Shown here: one piece after another, positions 63,161 to 64,000 of the stretch | Position numbering within the stretch: the first letter of the stretch is position 1 | Layout of the letters: each line of letters opens with the position of its first letter | Origin: Streptomyces hygroscopicus subsp. hygroscopicus | GTDB taxonomy: Bacteria > Actinomycetota > Actinomycetes > Streptomycetales > Streptomycetaceae | Assembly: GCF_030269125.1 (NCBI RefSeq) | Contig: NZ_BSSM01000001.1 | Coordinates: 1 to 64,000 of the forward strand | Direction of reading: 5' to 3' | DNA length: 64,000 nucleotides | Translations under genes and position numbers: made by a program | The notes under the pieces: model-generated | What the model was told of the DNA's origin: nothing | What the model saw: the letters and a program-made list of their open reading frames with translations, nothing else | Databases searched by the model: none

Positions 63161-64000
63161 TCAGGCCCCCAGCTCCGCGCGCGCCGCGACGAAGGCGTCC
63201 ACCGCGCGGTCGACGTCCGCCGTGGAGTGCGCGGCGGACAACTGGACGCGGATGCGGGCCTGGTCCTGCGGGACGACCGGGTAGGAGAACCCGATCACGT
63301 ACACGCCCCGCTCCAGGAGCAGCTCGGCCATGCGGCCCGCCTTCGCCGCGTCACCGATCATCACGGGGGCGATGGCGTGGTCGCCGGGGAGGATGTCGAA
63401 GCCCTCCTCGGTCATCCGGGAGCGGAACAGCGCGGTGTTCTCGGCGAGCCGCACCCGCAGGTCGTCGGCGGACTCCAGCAGGTCGAGGACCTTGAGGGAG
63501 GCGGCGGCGATCACCGGGGCGAGGGTGTTGGAGAACAGGTACGGGCGGGACCGCTGGCGCAGCAGGGCGACGATCTCGGCGCGCGCGGCGACGTAGCCGC
63601 CGGAGGCGCCGCCGAGGGCCTTGCCGAGGGTGCCGGTGATGATGTCCACGCGGTCCGTCACGCCGTGCAGCTCGGGGGTGCCGCGGCCGGAGGGGCCGAC
63701 GAAGCCGACGGCGTGCGAGTCGTCGACCATGACCATCGCGTCGTAGCGGTCGGCGAGGTCGCAGATCTCGCGCAGCGGGGCGACGTAGCCGTCCATGGAG
63801 AACACGCCGTCGGTGACGATCAGCCGCCGCCGGGCGCCGGACGCCTCCTTGAGCTGCTTCTCCAGGTCGGCGAGGTCGCGGTTGGCGTACCGGAGGCGGC
63901 GGGCCTTGGACAGCCGGATGCCGTCGATGATGGAGGCGTGGTTGAGGGCGTCGGAGATCACCGCGTCCTCCTCGCCGAGCAGGGTCTCGAAGACACCGCC
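63161..64000 (-). CDS. kbl: Glycine C-acetyltransferase (2-amino-3-ketobutyrate CoA ligase), partial
   Basis: The C-terminal ~280 residues; the 5' end lies beyond the window. [18 protein letters not shown] and [19 protein letters not shown] are the alpha-oxoamine synthase blocks, and the PLP Lys is in [15 protein letters not shown]. With threonine dehydrogenase it converts threonine to glycine and acetyl-CoA. Continuous open frame to position 64000. Confidence 0.93.
   Translation of the reverse strand, partial: GGVFETLLGEEDAVISDALNHASIIDGIRLSKARRLRYANRDLADLEKQLKEASGARRRLIVTDGVFSMDGYVAPLREICDLADRYDAMVMVDDSHAVGFVGPSGRGTPELHGVTDRVDIITGTLGKALGGASGGYVAARAEIVALLRQRSRPYLFSNTLAPVIAAASLKVLDLLESADDLRVRLAENTALFRSRMTEEGFDILPGDHAIAPVMIGDAAKAGRMAELLLERGVYVIGFSYPVVPQDQARIRVQLSAAHSTADVDRAVDAFVAARAELGA

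Overview
The window is high-GC DNA with typical Streptomyces content: a chaplin, DUF309, AfsR-like STAND ATPases, an FxSxx-COOH-type locus, CobF/CobK, SpoIIE-type PP2C, and GTG starts with GGAGG-type ribosome binding sites. It looks like chromosomal DNA from a Streptomyces or a close relative. Gene order mixes metabolic genes with accessory islands, suggesting an arm or arm-proximal location.

Layout. (1) 1-3.8 kb: tail of a gene, then a possible old tRNA-Pro island (DUF6223 protein, two-component system, broken ECF41 sigma gene) between a tRNA-Pro 3' remnant and an intact tRNA-Pro(GGG). (2) 3.9-13.3 kb: membrane protein, cupin, and an inositol-like sugar locus (LacI repressor, two Gfo/Idh/MocA dehydrogenases, IolE-like isomerase, sugar ABC transporter). 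The transporter looks damaged: the permease appears to lack an internal segment, the binding protein lacks a lipobox, and next to it lies a chimeric remnant of a second ABC operon. (3) 13.5-24.5 kb: P450 with a truncated neighbour, lipoprotein, second tRNA-Pro, DUF309 protein, repeat-rich intergenic DNA, cobF/cobK, aldo/keto reductase, TauE/SafE, acyl-CoA ligase, thiolase, lipase. (4) 24.7-34.5 kb: Dps, DUF3140, HhH protein, SDR with divergent XRE regulator, a degenerate tRNA-Ser-like sequence, PadR operon, HAD phosphatase, methyltransferase, glutamine synthetase-like enzyme, NUDIX protein. (5) 34.7-39.2 kb: transferase-like pair, then a divergent STAND ATPase/small protein pair sharing an amyloid-type signalling motif. 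(6) 39.4-43.4 kb: membrane protein, long chaplin, two IPT/TIG proteins. (7) 43.8-53.2 kb: conflict/RiPP cluster: trypco2, EAD2-VMAP-C, FxsT, HExxH protein, FxsA-like precursor, trypsin-EAD2. (8) 53.4-57.8 kb: a small island bounded by a 42-nt tRNA-Pro repeat, carrying a W-x9-EH B12-binding protein coupled to a SpoIIE phosphatase, plus TspO. (9) 58-64 kb: split transketolase, MFS exporter, YjbR, LysR, and kbl running off the end.

The most interesting systems are the STAND/small-protein amyloid-motif pair (36.5-39.2 kb), the FxSxx-like locus in which the maturation enzyme is a free-standing HExxH protein with no radical SAM gene visible (50.0-52.1 kb), and the B12-sensor/phosphatase module on the tRNA-Pro-bounded island (53.4-57.8 kb). 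No computation was run. Family assignments rest on motifs and on remembered family features.
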